A DNA stretch of 64,000 nucleotides from Bdellovibrionales bacterium RIFOXYC1_FULL_37_79 (GTDB lineage: Bacteria; Bdellovibrionota; Bacteriovoracia; Bacteriovoracales; Bacteriovoracaceae), in NCBI GenBank assembly GCA_001770015.1, contig MEQB01000042.1:62001-126000 (forward strand). Direction: 5' to 3'. Positions 54,112 through 63,881 of this stretch are shown here, in pieces. Every line of letters begins with the position of its first letter. Within the stretch, counting starts at the first letter, position 1. Under the pieces are notes generated by a model, which worked only from the letters and a program-made list of their open reading frames with translations, made no database searches and was not told where the DNA came from. A program made the position numbers and the translations under genes.

Positions 54112-54225
54112 ATTCTATCTCCGCTTAGGGTTTATAGGGGTCAAATTCCATTGAGTATATTATCCTCAGTGTGGTAAACTACGCAAGAATTATCATTGAG
54201 TGCAATAATTTGAGGGTTTCTTACA

Positions 54226-55347
54226 TTGCTTAAAATTATTCAAAGATACATAGCGTTTAATTTCCTGCCACCTTTTTTATTAAGTAGTATTTTTTTTATT
54301 ATGTTTCTTTTAACCTTCCAACTTTTTAGAATTATCCGCATAGTGACTAATAAAGAGGTTGAATTTTCGGTCATAGCGGAATTAATCTTGCATATTGCGA
54401 TTTCATTTTTTCCTTATTCGCTGCCCTTTTCGGCTTTACTGGCAGGAATATATTCGATGAACAAACTCAGTCTGGATTCGGAAATAATCGCTATGCGTTC
54501 GTTTGGCAGTGATAAATTTGACCTGCTTAAACCGCTGCTTATTTTTGGGTCTATCATTGCTTTGTTTGTATTTGCCATGGGCCAGAAGGTAGTTCCGTAT
54601 TCCCAAGCTAGATTTCAAAATCAGGTCATCAGATTAACCTCCAAGGGTGTGTTGACTGATATTAAGGCAGGGCATTTTTTTACAGATATTCCAAATGTCA
54701 CCTTGTTCGCCACCAACGTTTATAAAAAAGGCGAGGTACTTGGACAGGTGTTTATCAGAGCGGTTGATAAGAATCAATCATTAGAAAGAATTATTTTTGC
54801 ACAAAAAGGTGTGATTGCCAAAACCAAAGTTTCGGAAATGGATGTCCCCGATTTGAAAATTAATCTTACTAGCGGAAATATTGTCCAACGTTATCTGGGT
54901 AAAAACAATATTGAAAAAATTATTTTTAAGGAGTATGAGTTTCCGCTTTTTAATGAAAATATTGCACCGGGATTTGTGTTAAAAGATAGCATGAGAAGTT
55001 TTTTGGAACTTTACCGTATTATTTTTAATGAAAAAAATCGAAAACAGGCGGGAGTTGGGATTTATAAAACGGAATTAGAGTTTTGGACCAGGATTAATAC
55101 TCCTCTGTTGGTAATGTTATTTCTTTTGCTTGGATTTAATCTGGGAATTAATAAAGGTCGTGGTCGGTCCAAAAATACTTCCTCTCTGGCCATTGTCATT
55201 TTAGTCTTTTACTATATTCTCTTCTTTTTTGGCGTAAGCCTCGGAAAAAAAGGTGACATAGCGCCATTCATTGCAGTTTTTACTCCTTCTGTTTTACTTT
55301 TTTGGATCAATACATATCTATATAAAAAATTAGATTGGGTGAATTAA
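54226..55347 (+). CDS. LptF/LptG-family lipopolysaccharide export permease
   Basis: The 373-residue protein starts with TTG; GAGGG lies 9 nt upstream. It has the YjgP/YjgQ plan: three N-terminal helices, a periplasmic domain (about 130-270) and three C-terminal helices. Typical segments are RYIAFNFLPPFLLSSIFFIMFLLTFQL, SLDSEIIAMRSFGSD and ARFQNQVIRLTSKGVLTDIKAGHFF. Together with LptB it moves lipopolysaccharide from the inner membrane. No partner lptG or lptF gene is adjacent, so F and G cannot be told apart. Confidence 0.88.
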   Translation: MLKIIQRYIAFNFLPPFLLSSIFFIMFLLTFQLFRIIRIVTNKEVEFSVIAELILHIAISFFPYSLPFSALLAGIYSMNKLSLDSEIIAMRSFGSDKFDLLKPLLIFGSIIALFVFAMGQKVVPYSQARFQNQVIRLTSKGVLTDIKAGHFFTDIPNVTLFATNVYKKGEVLGQVFIRAVDKNQSLERIIFAQKGVIAKTKVSEMDVPDLKINLTSGNIVQRYLGKNNIEKIIFKEYEFPLFNENIAPGFVLKDSMRSFLELYRIIFNEKNRKQAGVGIYKTELEFWTRINTPLLVMLFLLLGFNLGINKGRGRSKNTSSLAIVILVFYYILFFFGVSLGKKGDIAPFIAVFTPSVLLFWINTYLYKKLDWVN

Positions 55348-55371
55348 CCAAACCATATCACTGATCAACGG

Positions 55372-56553
55372 TTAATTTTTCTTGGCATTTTTTTCTCTCA
55401 GATATTCTTCTGACGTGATGACTTCTCCAGTTTGCTTGTTGAAAATAAACAGAGGGAAAACAAACTGGCTGCTTTTTTCTTCTGGAAAGATTAGATTACG
55501 TACACCGGTTCTGGTGTTTATATTGATTAATTTACCATTTAAAAAAACCGTAGTGGCATTTACGTTGCCAAAAAATACTTTAATGATCGAGCCCACCAGA
55601 TTGATGCTGGAATTTTGGGTTAAAATACTTTGTCTGGGATCCTTGTCATCCACTTGATAAGTAAGCCAACTGTCACCTTTATGAGCATAAATAAAAACAT
55701 TTTGTTTGCCGGGAACAACATTGTTTTTTATGTCGCTAGGAAGATATTTTAGTGTTTCTTCCGGAGGGTTGGTGGCGAATGCATATAATTTTTTCTGCAT
55801 TGGAGCAAATGCTGGTTCGTCTTTCTTGTCTTCTGCCTTGATCTCCTCATTTTTCTTTTCTTCCACTTGGGTTTGCTTTACCGGTTTCAAAGTTTGGTCA
55901 TTGTTGTTTTGGGCCGGTTCTTCCTTGGGAAAAGTGATTTTTTGAATTTCGGTATTGGTGTTTGGGGCTGCCACTACCGGGGTGGTTTCGGTCAGTTGAG
56001 CCGGTGGTGTTTCATTTAAGGTACTGTCTGCCACAGCGGGTTCATTGGCATTACTACTTTGGTTTTGGTTTACTTCGGTGGTGACTGAAGAAGGATCAGT
56101 TTCTTTTACAGGATTTGTTTTAAGGGCATAAACGACAACTAATACAAAAATGATGGTTATCAAGGCCCCTATAATCATGTAGGGTTTTTTATCAATTTCC
56201 TCGGCAACTATTTGGTCTTTTTTTAGGTCGGTGCCTTTGGATGGGTTTAAAATCGAATAGGTGATGTCCAAGTGGGACATGGGAATATGGGGTTCGATTC
56301 CTAAAACTTTGGAATACGACTTAAGATAGCCAACCACATAGGCTTTGTTGGGAAGCAAGTCGAGCTTGTCTTCTTCAAGATATTCCAATTGGGTCATGTT
56401 GATTTTGGTCTTTTGCGAGATTTGCTTGAGACTGAGATTTTTTTTCTGTCGCTCTTCCTTGAGGAAAACCCCAATGGTGGTGCCGACTTCGGTGGTCCCG
56501 GATAATTGATTTTTGATGGTGCTTGGTTCGTTTTTTGTTACTTGATCTTCCAT
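55372..56553 (-). CDS. rodZ: RodZ-like cell-shape protein
   Basis: The 393-residue protein has an N-terminal helix-turn-helix (about 25-88: TIGVFLKEERQKKNLSLKQISQKTKINMTQLEYLEE), a transmembrane helix (about 124-144), a long disordered Thr/Glu/Pro/Lys-rich linker and a C-terminal beta domain (about 290-390: WLTYQVDDKDPRQSILTQNSSINLVGSIIKVFFGN). This is the RodZ layout that links MreB to the elongasome. The linker is unusually long. It lies 9 nt after a TPR lipoprotein gene. Confidence 0.85.
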   Translation of the reverse strand: MEDQVTKNEPSTIKNQLSGTTEVGTTIGVFLKEERQKKNLSLKQISQKTKINMTQLEYLEEDKLDLLPNKAYVVGYLKSYSKVLGIEPHIPMSHLDITYSILNPSKGTDLKKDQIVAEEIDKKPYMIIGALITIIFVLVVVYALKTNPVKETDPSSVTTEVNQNQSSNANEPAVADSTLNETPPAQLTETTPVVAAPNTNTEIQKITFPKEEPAQNNNDQTLKPVKQTQVEEKKNEEIKAEDKKDEPAFAPMQKKLYAFATNPPEETLKYLPSDIKNNVVPGKQNVFIYAHKGDSWLTYQVDDKDPRQSILTQNSSINLVGSIIKVFFGNVNATTVFLNGKLININTRTGVRNLIFPEEKSSQFVFPLFIFNKQTGEVITSEEYLREKNAKKN

Positions 56554-56562
56554 AATTGTTTT

Positions 56563-57441
56563 CTAAAATGTTGGGGTTGAATAAGAGTTGGTATTAGTGA
56601 CTGTGTTTCTTTTATGCTTGAGATCCTGTTTAAGCGCACTGGGCGGCAGTTCCAGGGAATGCAGTTGATCTTCATTATCAGGAATGATTTCCATTGCAAA
56701 GGATTGAAGATTTTTTTTGGCAGCTTTGGCAAATTCACTTTGCGGAAAAGAGTTAATGATGTGTTTGAATTTCTCATTGGCCATTTGATATTGGCCATCT
56801 TCAAGGAGGGTTAGTGCCTGAGCAAAGTGCGGTGCTGGGTATTGATAGCAACTACCCTTGGTGGCGGCTTTGAAATTCTCCAAAGCCAGTTCAAAGTTTT
56901 TTCTTTTTTTATAGATAAGGCCTAGCTGGTAGTTGGCGGAACAATAATTGCTGTCAGCTTTGAGGGAATCTTTAAAGAAAGCGAGGGCCTTATCCTCGTT
57001 GTTTTTTTTAAGCTGAATGACACCGAGATTGTACAGGATTCTAAATTGGTATTGATAGGTTAGTACCAGGGAGATTTCCTCATACATTTTTTCTGCTTGT
57101 GCCAGATTGTCTTCTTGCATATATATGGCGGCTAAATTGCTTTTAGCGTCCATATTATCGGAGTCTGCATCAATGGCATCTTGCAAATGTTTTTTAGCAG
57201 TTTTTAAATCATTTTTGAAATAGTATGCCATCCCTAGATTATTTAATATTTTGGTATCTTTGCTGCGCAATTCATTGGCCCTTTTGAGGCTGATAAGCGC
57301 ATTGGTATATTCCTCATTTAGTAATTCAGATGATCCTTTGGCGTAATGAATATCCGCCTGATCGTCTTTAGTGGATCTTTGCCCTAAAGAACAACTGCAA
57401 AGCAACACTATCAACAATAAGTATTTGGCGGCAATGATCAT
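56563..57441 (-). CDS. TPR-repeat lipoprotein (PilF/PilW-like)
   Basis: The 292-residue protein has a lipobox-like signal (LLLIVLLCSC) and about five tetratricopeptide repeats (for example AKGSSELLNEEYTNALISLKRANELRSKD, NNLGMAYYFKNDLKTAKKHLQDAIDADSD, YNLGVIQLKKNNEDKALAFFKDSLKADSN). The layout resembles PilF/PilW lipoproteins that help build type IV pilus secretins, often encoded next to rodZ. No pilus gene is in this window. The 3' end is followed within 9 nt by rodZ. Confidence 0.85.
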   Translation of the reverse strand: MIIAAKYLLLIVLLCSCSLGQRSTKDDQADIHYAKGSSELLNEEYTNALISLKRANELRSKDTKILNNLGMAYYFKNDLKTAKKHLQDAIDADSDNMDAKSNLAAIYMQEDNLAQAEKMYEEISLVLTYQYQFRILYNLGVIQLKKNNEDKALAFFKDSLKADSNYCSANYQLGLIYKKRKNFELALENFKAATKGSCYQYPAPHFAQALTLLEDGQYQMANEKFKHIINSFPQSEFAKAAKKNLQSFAMEIIPDNEDQLHSLELPPSALKQDLKHKRNTVTNTNSYSTPTF

Positions 57442-57665
57442 ATGTTTTTGTCCAGTTATGAGTTTTTGCTATATTGATGATCATACTTGCTTTTACGGGA
57501 ATTATCAAAAAATTGTTTACGGATAATTCTTTTAACTCATAATGGTCAAATCATCTCAAGTTTTGTTGGGTATCATAGTATTTTAGTCGGATAAAAAAAT
57601 TAGTTTCAGTAGGGAAAAAGCTGCATGGACAAAAAAAGCACCAAGGGTGAGGGTATGATTACACT

Positions 57666-59423
57666 ATGACTGGATTTTTGCAAAAAATATCTTTCCTTAC
57701 GGAATTGTTCATCAATGGGACATTTATTTTGTTATATTTGCTGAAAAATTATCGGGAAATCCCCTCTGTCTGGACCACTCGTTTTTTCCAAATTCCGATT
57801 ATGGGATATATAGATTTTTTTCTTAGAGGGCTGGTTTGGTTGGTTCCAGCGGTGATCTTCGGAGTGGTTATGTCGCATTGGATCCGGATTAAAACGCTGG
57901 AGGAATTTGTCAGGAAATACTTGTTTTCGATCTTGATTTTGATTCCTTTGTTAATTACCGTAGGAGATATTGAATTTGCTTTTTGGTTGTCGCTGGTTCA
58001 TCTTTTTTCCTCCATTTTGGTTTTGTTTGATGTTGATAGCGTAACTGCTTCAAAGAATAAAATAAAAAGAAAATTTACATCGTTTGAAAGCCTGAGACTT
58101 CGTCCCGCTCAAACTATTATTATATCCTTTGTTGGTGCCATTGTGCTTGGAACCTTCCTGCTAAAATTACCAAATTCAGCGGCAACTGGATCTGTGATAA
58201 GCGTAGTGGATGCACTGTTTATGGCCACTTCGGCTATTTGTGTGACGGGGCTGTCAACGCTTTCTCTTTCTGATAATTTCAGTTTATTTGGCCAGATGGT
58301 GGTGCTTATTTTAATGCAGGTGGGAGGTCTTGGGATTATGACACTTTCCACCTCCGTGACGGTCCTGCTTGGGAAATCGCTGGGAATGCGGGAGCGTTTG
58401 GCGATTCAAGATGTGGTTGAAATCTCGAGTATGGAAAGTTTGATGAATATGGTTTTTGATATCATTCGATATACTTTTTTTATCGAGTTGTGGGGGGGGA
58501 TTGTGCTAACCTTTGCATTTACGTCGGAAGGTTTTGAGTTTCCCAAGGCCATTTACTATGGTTTTTTTCATAGTATTTCGGCTTTTTGTAATGCCGGTCT
58601 TTCGTTATTTAATACCTCACTGGAAAGTTATGCCACCAATCCACTTATTCATGGAACTGTGGCGGTCTTGATCACCCTAGGGGGACTTGGTTTTATCGTT
58701 CTAAAAGAAATTAAAGGGATTATCGTGGCCAATCGTTCATTTGCCAGGATCAGTGTCCATTCTAAATTGGTTTTGATAACGTCATTGACCCTCACTGTGA
58801 CGGCAGCATTGTTTATATTTTTTGGGGAGTATTTAAACGCCCTGGAAGGTTATAATGTGTGGGAGAAATTTCAAATATCTATCTTCCAATCCATTACCCT
58901 AAGGACTGCCGGTTTTAATTCTATTCCCCTTTCCTCAATGCATACCTATACCGTTTATTTAATGGCCATGTATATGTTTATAGGTGCCTCTCCCGGATCC
59001 ACTGGTGGAGGTATTAAAACCACCACTTTTGCTATATTAATCTTATCAATAGCATCAACCCTTAAAGGGAAAAAGGATGTTGAAGTTTTCTCCAGAAAAA
59101 TTAATTCTCAGATCGTAGTCAGAACGATTGCGCTTACATTTATATCCATAATGACCACTAGTATATTTATATTAATTCTAATGAAACTGGAGCCGGAACA
59201 ACCATTTTTGTCCATTGTCTTTGAGGTGATAAGCGCAGGGGCCACGGTCGGGTTGTCGCTTGGGGGAGTCACGCCCTATTTGTCAGTTTTTGGTAAGCTG
59301 GCAATATCAATGCTTATGCTAATTGGAAGAACTGGACCGCTCACATTGGTTTTGGCGATCGGGGAAAAACATAAGTCGGCTGGAAAGATTGAATATCCAG
59401 ACAGCCGCATAATGATAGGATAA
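57666..59423 (+). CDS. ktrB: KtrB-type potassium transporter with N-terminal extension
   Basis: The 585-residue protein has the TrkH/KtrB core from about residue 130: ATSAICVTGLSTLSLSDNFSLFGQMVVLILMQVGGLGIMTLSTSVTVLLG, HSISAFCNAGLSLFN, TLRTAGFNSIPLSSM and SAGATVGLSLGG, the four selectivity-filter regions. About 130 residues with three or four extra helices precede the core, making it longer than the usual ~450 residues. With KtrA it takes up K+ driven by Na+ or H+. It is followed after 13 nt by ktrA. Confidence 0.9.
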   Translation: MTGFLQKISFLTELFINGTFILLYLLKNYREIPSVWTTRFFQIPIMGYIDFFLRGLVWLVPAVIFGVVMSHWIRIKTLEEFVRKYLFSILILIPLLITVGDIEFAFWLSLVHLFSSILVLFDVDSVTASKNKIKRKFTSFESLRLRPAQTIIISFVGAIVLGTFLLKLPNSAATGSVISVVDALFMATSAICVTGLSTLSLSDNFSLFGQMVVLILMQVGGLGIMTLSTSVTVLLGKSLGMRERLAIQDVVEISSMESLMNMVFDIIRYTFFIELWGGIVLTFAFTSEGFEFPKAIYYGFFHSISAFCNAGLSLFNTSLESYATNPLIHGTVAVLITLGGLGFIVLKEIKGIIVANRSFARISVHSKLVLITSLTLTVTAALFIFFGEYLNALEGYNVWEKFQISIFQSITLRTAGFNSIPLSSMHTYTVYLMAMYMFIGASPGSTGGGIKTTTFAILILSIASTLKGKKDVEVFSRKINSQIVVRTIALTFISIMTTSIFILILMKLEPEQPFLSIVFEVISAGATVGLSLGGVTPYLSVFGKLAISMLMLIGRTGPLTLVLAIGEKHKSAGKIEYPDSRIMIG

Positions 59424-59436
59424 AGAGGGTAGCAAG

Positions 59437-60132
59437 ATGATGGTAGCCGTAATAGGACTTGGGACATTTGGTGAAAAAACCGCAACCAGCCTTTTTGAAA
59501 AAGGTGCCGAGGTTATTGCCATTGATAAAAATGAAAGATTGGTTGATAAAATTAAGGATCGGGTTACTCAAGCGGTGTTGTTGGATGTCACTGATGAACG
59601 AGCGCTGCGGGCTCTCGATATATCCGACGTTGACGTGGCCATTGTGGCAATTGGGGACAACCGGGAAAATAGCATTATGGCCGTGGCCATGCTGAGAAAA
59701 CTAGGCGTGGGAAGGGTTATTGCTCGGGCCACTGATCCATTACATGAACACGTCTTGGCGGAAATCGGCGCAAGTGAAACCATCAAGGTTGAAGAAGAAA
59801 TGGGGGAGATTATTGCTTCCAAGATTATTGCTCCCCATGTTTTACAAAGATATAATTTTGCGGCAGGGTACTCCATAGTTGAGTTAAAAATTGGTAAGAA
59901 ATATGCTGGTAAAACCCTAGTGGAAAGTAAAATAAGACAAAATTACAATTTGTCGATTGTTGCCTTACAAAAAAGATTACCTTTTATTACAGAGGATGGA
60001 AAAGCTTCCTACCGGATCGAAATAAACGATTGTCCAATGCCCATGGATGTAATTGATCAAGATGATGTAATCGTTTTGGTTGGAAGTGAGAAAAATTTTA
60101 ATAAGTTATTTACTGATATCTCAGAAGGTTAG
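59437..60132 (+). CDS. ktrA: KtrA potassium-uptake regulatory subunit
   Basis: The 231-residue protein has an RCK_N Rossmann domain (VIGLGTFG at 5-12, AIDKNERLVD, VAIVAIGDNRENSI, ARATDPLHEHVL) and an RCK_C domain (about 140-225). It forms a cytoplasmic ring that gates KtrB in response to ATP/ADP or NADH. The start follows a GAGGG-containing ribosome site. It is probably co-transcribed with ktrB and the following sensor gene (13-nt gap). Confidence 0.93.
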   Translation: MMVAVIGLGTFGEKTATSLFEKGAEVIAIDKNERLVDKIKDRVTQAVLLDVTDERALRALDISDVDVAIVAIGDNRENSIMAVAMLRKLGVGRVIARATDPLHEHVLAEIGASETIKVEEEMGEIIASKIIAPHVLQRYNFAAGYSIVELKIGKKYAGKTLVESKIRQNYNLSIVALQKRLPFITEDGKASYRIEINDCPMPMDVIDQDDVIVLVGSEKNFNKLFTDISEG

Positions 60133-60145
60133 TTAAGGGACGAAT

Positions 60146-61420
60146 ATGAATCTATCACTGAAAAAAAGAATAGCAATTAGTTTTATCCTGGCCAATATTG
60201 TGGTGTTGGTTATGACTTCGACCGTTTTTTATTTTCTTGATTCATTAAATCAGGATATTGAAGGAATAACACTCCAGTCAAACAGGATTTCCACTCTTAA
60301 TGATGAAATCAGGATCTCGGTGGTCCTGCTTTTGAAATACCAAAGAAGGATTCTGACTGATAAAAGAGAACGGGCGGAAACGGTGGAAAAAATTAATAAC
60401 CTATGTGAGGTCTTTTCCACCCAACTTCACCGGTTGGCATCACTCTTTGGAGAAGATTCGGAGGTCAATAAAATTGTCAACAGGATGCTTGGTCAGATTG
60501 ATTCCATCAAGGCGGTATCAAGCAAGGCCATTTATGAGAACGTCAATCGCCGAGATGCCGACGGGTTTTCTCGAATGGCGAGTATTGGGGATATTGCGGA
60601 TAAGATTTTAGAATTTTTTACGGATTTGCAAGATATTTTGAATAAATTGGCCCAAGCGGGAGATAAAAACATAAAACAGATAGTAAACGAAACAAAACGT
60701 TTAATGATGGTTATTCTGATTATTGGTTTTTGTGCAGGTATATTACTTAACTTGGTTATCCCGGCTAAAATAGCCTTACCGTTTAAAAAAATTCGGGATG
60801 CGATAAGGGAACTGCAAGATTGTAATTTTGACGTTTCCATCTACTACAACCAAAATGATGAAATAGGTGAAATTGCACGAGAAATGAATAAAATGATTCA
60901 TAGCTTTAAAATTTTTGATGAACTTAGATCTGATCGAATCATGGTGGAGAATAGAAAGTTCGATACCTTGGCAAACCTGGTAAAAAAGCCAGTCCTTCTG
61001 GCAAATTCAGAGGGAAAGCTGATTTATATGAATAATAAACTTTATTCCCTACTTCAGGTGCAATCTGTGGAGGTTATCGGGAAAGACATGTCCGATACCA
61101 TTATGCCCAATTCCATTATTTCAACTTTTGAACTGGCTATAAAACGCCGTGCGAAAATTGAAAACGTTGAAATAATCATCCCTGTAAAAAAACTGGAAAA
61201 ATCCGATGAAGCTGATCTTGATTCCCAGGCCTTGATCTTGGATGAAGATGCTCAAAGCAAATTTGTAAAACCTGATGATCAAATTGAAAAAGAAAATGAA
61301 AAAGAAAAAGAGGTTCAGGAAGTTATTTTTAGTGGTTATGCAAATGTTATTCCAATAAGAGGAAAAGATAGTTCTCTTGACTATTATCTTATGGTATTGT
61401 CGGTTGAGGCATTTTCTTAA
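60146..61420 (+). CDS. Membrane sensor with HAMP and PAS-like domains, no output domain
   Basis: The 424-residue protein has TM1 (about 9-31), a helical periplasmic domain (to about 185), TM2 (186-205), a HAMP domain (about 207-258: IALPFKKIRDAIRELQDCNFDVSIYYNQNDEIGEIAREMNKM) and a PAS-like domain (about 272-345: TLANLVKKPVLLANSEGKLIYMNNKLYSLLQV). The C-terminal ~80 residues are acidic with no kinase, GGDEF or chemoreceptor signalling tip. Its position between ktrA and lepA suggests envelope or ion-stress sensing that works through a partner. The function is inferred. Confidence 0.8.
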   Translation: MNLSLKKRIAISFILANIVVLVMTSTVFYFLDSLNQDIEGITLQSNRISTLNDEIRISVVLLLKYQRRILTDKRERAETVEKINNLCEVFSTQLHRLASLFGEDSEVNKIVNRMLGQIDSIKAVSSKAIYENVNRRDADGFSRMASIGDIADKILEFFTDLQDILNKLAQAGDKNIKQIVNETKRLMMVILIIGFCAGILLNLVIPAKIALPFKKIRDAIRELQDCNFDVSIYYNQNDEIGEIAREMNKMIHSFKIFDELRSDRIMVENRKFDTLANLVKKPVLLANSEGKLIYMNNKLYSLLQVQSVEVIGKDMSDTIMPNSIISTFELAIKRRAKIENVEIIIPVKKLEKSDEADLDSQALILDEDAQSKFVKPDDQIEKENEKEKEVQEVIFSGYANVIPIRGKDSSLDYYLMVLSVEAFS

Positions 61421-61440
61421 AGATTTCTAAAGAATAATTT

Positions 61441-63246
61441 ATGGAAAGAAGCAGAGTACGTAATTTTTCAATTATTGCGCATATCGATCATGGTAAATCG
61501 ACTCTGGCGGACCGTTTGTTAGAGTTTACTAATTCTCTTTCTAAGAGAGAAATGAAAGAGCAGTTTTTGGATAATATGGATCTTGAAAAAGAGCGTGGCA
61601 TAACCATTAAGGCCCAGACAGTGAGATTGACTTACAAAGCACAGGATGGAGAGCTTTATCATTTGCATTTAATCGATACTCCAGGGCATGTTGATTTTTC
61701 CTATGAAGTGTCCAGATCCTTGGCTTCTTGTGAGGGGGCCTTATTGGTCGTTGATGCCTCTCAAGGTGTGGAAGCGCAAACGCTCGCTAATGTTTATATG
61801 GCGATAGATAATAATCTTGAAATCATCCCTGTTATAAATAAAATTGATCTCCCTCACTCCGATACTGAAAAAGTTAAAAAAGAAATTGAGGATATAATTG
61901 GTATCGATACAGCAGAAGCTTGTCTGGTCTCTGCCAAGGCAGGAATCGGGATTGAAAATCTGTTGGAAGCTATCGTTAAAAAAGTACCACCTCCACGCGG
62001 TAAAGTGGAAAATGATTTGCAAGCATTGGTGTTTGATTCTTGGTATGATCCCTATCAAGGTGTCGTGGTCCTGGTGAGGGTGATGGAAGGGGTGGTTAAA
62101 CGAGGGGATAAGATTTATTTGAAAAAATCCAACTCGGATTACGAAGTGCTTAAAGTGGGAGTCAGTGCACCTTTTTTAACCGACCTTGACGAACTTCAAG
62201 CAGGTGATGTTGGGATGCTATTTTGTGGTATCAAAACTGTAAAAGATGTGAAAATTGGAGACACCATTGTTTCCGCCAGAAAAAGAGAGACTCCTAGTTT
62301 GGTTGGTTACAAAGAAATGAAGCCCATGGTTTTTTGTGGAGTTTTTCCGGTGGAGTCCAACGAGTACGGGATACTAAGAGATTCTTTGGAAAAACTGTCT
62401 TTGAACGATGCCTCCTTTACTTTTACCCCGGAAACCTCACAGGCGATTGGTTTTGGTTTCCGGTGTGGCTTTTTGGGGCTCTTACATATGAATATTATCC
62501 AAGAGCGATTGGAGCGTGAATTTGAAATGGATATGATTTCTACTGCTCCATCGGTTAGTTACAAGGTGGTCAAAACTAGTGGGGAGGAAATCTTTGTAGA
62601 TAACCCTGCCTTGTTACCGGATACGGGCAAAATTGAATCCATTAGCGAACCTTACGTTGAAATTAATATCCATGTCCCCAATACTTATGTGGGAAATATT
62701 ATAAAATTGTGTATAGACAGAAGAGGTATTCAAAAAGAAATTCGCTATATCACCACAGACCGGGTGCAAATTATTTTTGAATTACCCCTGGCCGAAATGG
62801 TGTTTGATTTTTATGATAAACTTAAAGGGTTGTCTAAAGGCTATGCCAGTATGGATTATGAGGTTATAGATTTCAGGACATCTAATCTGGTGAAAGTGGA
62901 TATACTATTAAATGGTGACAAAGTGGATGCTCTTTCCATGATTTGTCATAGGGATCATGCTCAACATAAGGGAAGGCAGTTGGTTCAAAAGCTTAGGAAA
63001 TATATTGGAAGACAGCAATACGATATTGCGGTCCAAGCAGCAATTGGATCACAAATTCTGGCCAGGGAAACCATTAAGGCTTTTAGAAAAAATGTCATTG
63101 CCAAATGTTACGGTGGAGATATTACCCGCAAAAGAAAGCTGCTTGAAAAACAAAAAGAAGGCAAGAAAAAAATGAAGATGGTGGGAGCGGTGGAAGTTCC
63201 TCAGGAAGCATTTATGGCAGTTTTAAAAATTGATGAGGATGATTAG
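61441..63246 (+). CDS. lepA: Elongation factor 4 (LepA)
   Basis: The 601-residue translational GTPase has G1 AHIDHGKS (13-20), [26 protein letters not shown], and the LepA-specific C-terminal domain (about 480-590: [60 protein letters not shown]). EF4 acts on ribosomes stalled or wrongly translocated. Full length. It is followed one base after its stop by an unknown gene. Confidence 0.97.
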   Translation: MERSRVRNFSIIAHIDHGKSTLADRLLEFTNSLSKREMKEQFLDNMDLEKERGITIKAQTVRLTYKAQDGELYHLHLIDTPGHVDFSYEVSRSLASCEGALLVVDASQGVEAQTLANVYMAIDNNLEIIPVINKIDLPHSDTEKVKKEIEDIIGIDTAEACLVSAKAGIGIENLLEAIVKKVPPPRGKVENDLQALVFDSWYDPYQGVVVLVRVMEGVVKRGDKIYLKKSNSDYEVLKVGVSAPFLTDLDELQAGDVGMLFCGIKTVKDVKIGDTIVSARKRETPSLVGYKEMKPMVFCGVFPVESNEYGILRDSLEKLSLNDASFTFTPETSQAIGFGFRCGFLGLLHMNIIQERLEREFEMDMISTAPSVSYKVVKTSGEEIFVDNPALLPDTGKIESISEPYVEINIHVPNTYVGNIIKLCIDRRGIQKEIRYITTDRVQIIFELPLAEMVFDFYDKLKGLSKGYASMDYEVIDFRTSNLVKVDILLNGDKVDALSMICHRDHAQHKGRQLVQKLRKYIGRQQYDIAVQAAIGSQILARETIKAFRKNVIAKCYGGDITRKRKLLEKQKEGKKKMKMVGAVEVPQEAFMAVLKIDEDD

Positions 63247-63247
63247 T

Positions 63248-63877
63248 ATGTATACTCACTTGAAAAGTCATATTGAATCTGCACTGAAAGAATATACCTC
63301 TGGCAGTAATTATGAATATTTAATTGAAGCCAAGGCCTTATTTACCGAGTTAGTGGGAGTTGTTCGAGAAGATGATCCAGAATATGAGAGCATCATGAAT
63401 TTGTTTAATGATTGGTATTTATTTCAATTCCTGTCCATGAAGAAAACTAAAACGATGATGAAAGAATATGTTATCAGCAAACAGCTGGATCCGTTGCTGA
63501 CTGATTCATTAACCAATGTCCATTTTAGCCTGCTAGAACATGGGGGCTCAAACCTGGGCGGGAGTATAACCGTCTGTGATTATTTCACCAGTCATAGTAT
63601 TAAACTGGCCAAGGATTGTTTTAATCTAGGTCTTATCAAAGGCGATATTTTCATTGGCAGAATAATCAAATATGATAATGAGTATTATTTACTGGATGGT
63701 ATTTCATTGTTTCCCAAGGAAATCAAACAATTTATCAAAAAACAGATAAGGAGTATAAAAAAGCTCAAGGATAGGCATAAGGAAATCGAGTATATATTCA
63801 GGCTTGACCGGCTTAAAAATAAATTGAAAAATTATGGACATCTGGACCCGGTACGTTTTTTTGAACAAAATTTTTAG
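63248..63877 (+). CDS. Protein of unknown function downstream of lepA
   Basis: The 209-residue protein starts at ATG 63248, preceded by GAGG inside the lepA end; an in-frame ATG within lepA is less likely. It is soluble and mixed alpha/beta: FTELVGVVREDDPEYESIMNLFNDWYLFQFLS, GSITVCDYFTSHSIKLAKDCFNLGLIKGDIFIGRIIKYDNEYYLLDGISLFP, and a highly basic helical tail. No domain is recognised. It is translationally coupled to lepA by a one-base gap. Confidence 0.7.
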   Translation: MYTHLKSHIESALKEYTSGSNYEYLIEAKALFTELVGVVREDDPEYESIMNLFNDWYLFQFLSMKKTKTMMKEYVISKQLDPLLTDSLTNVHFSLLEHGGSNLGGSITVCDYFTSHSIKLAKDCFNLGLIKGDIFIGRIIKYDNEYYLLDGISLFPKEIKQFIKKQIRSIKKLKDRHKEIEYIFRLDRLKNKLKNYGHLDPVRFFEQNF

Positions 63878-63881
63878 ATCT

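Noticed and set aside
57442-57665. Cyclic-di-AMP or other riboswitch before ktrB
   Set aside because: No conserved ydaO-type core or stable paired structure could be recognised by eye in this gap.
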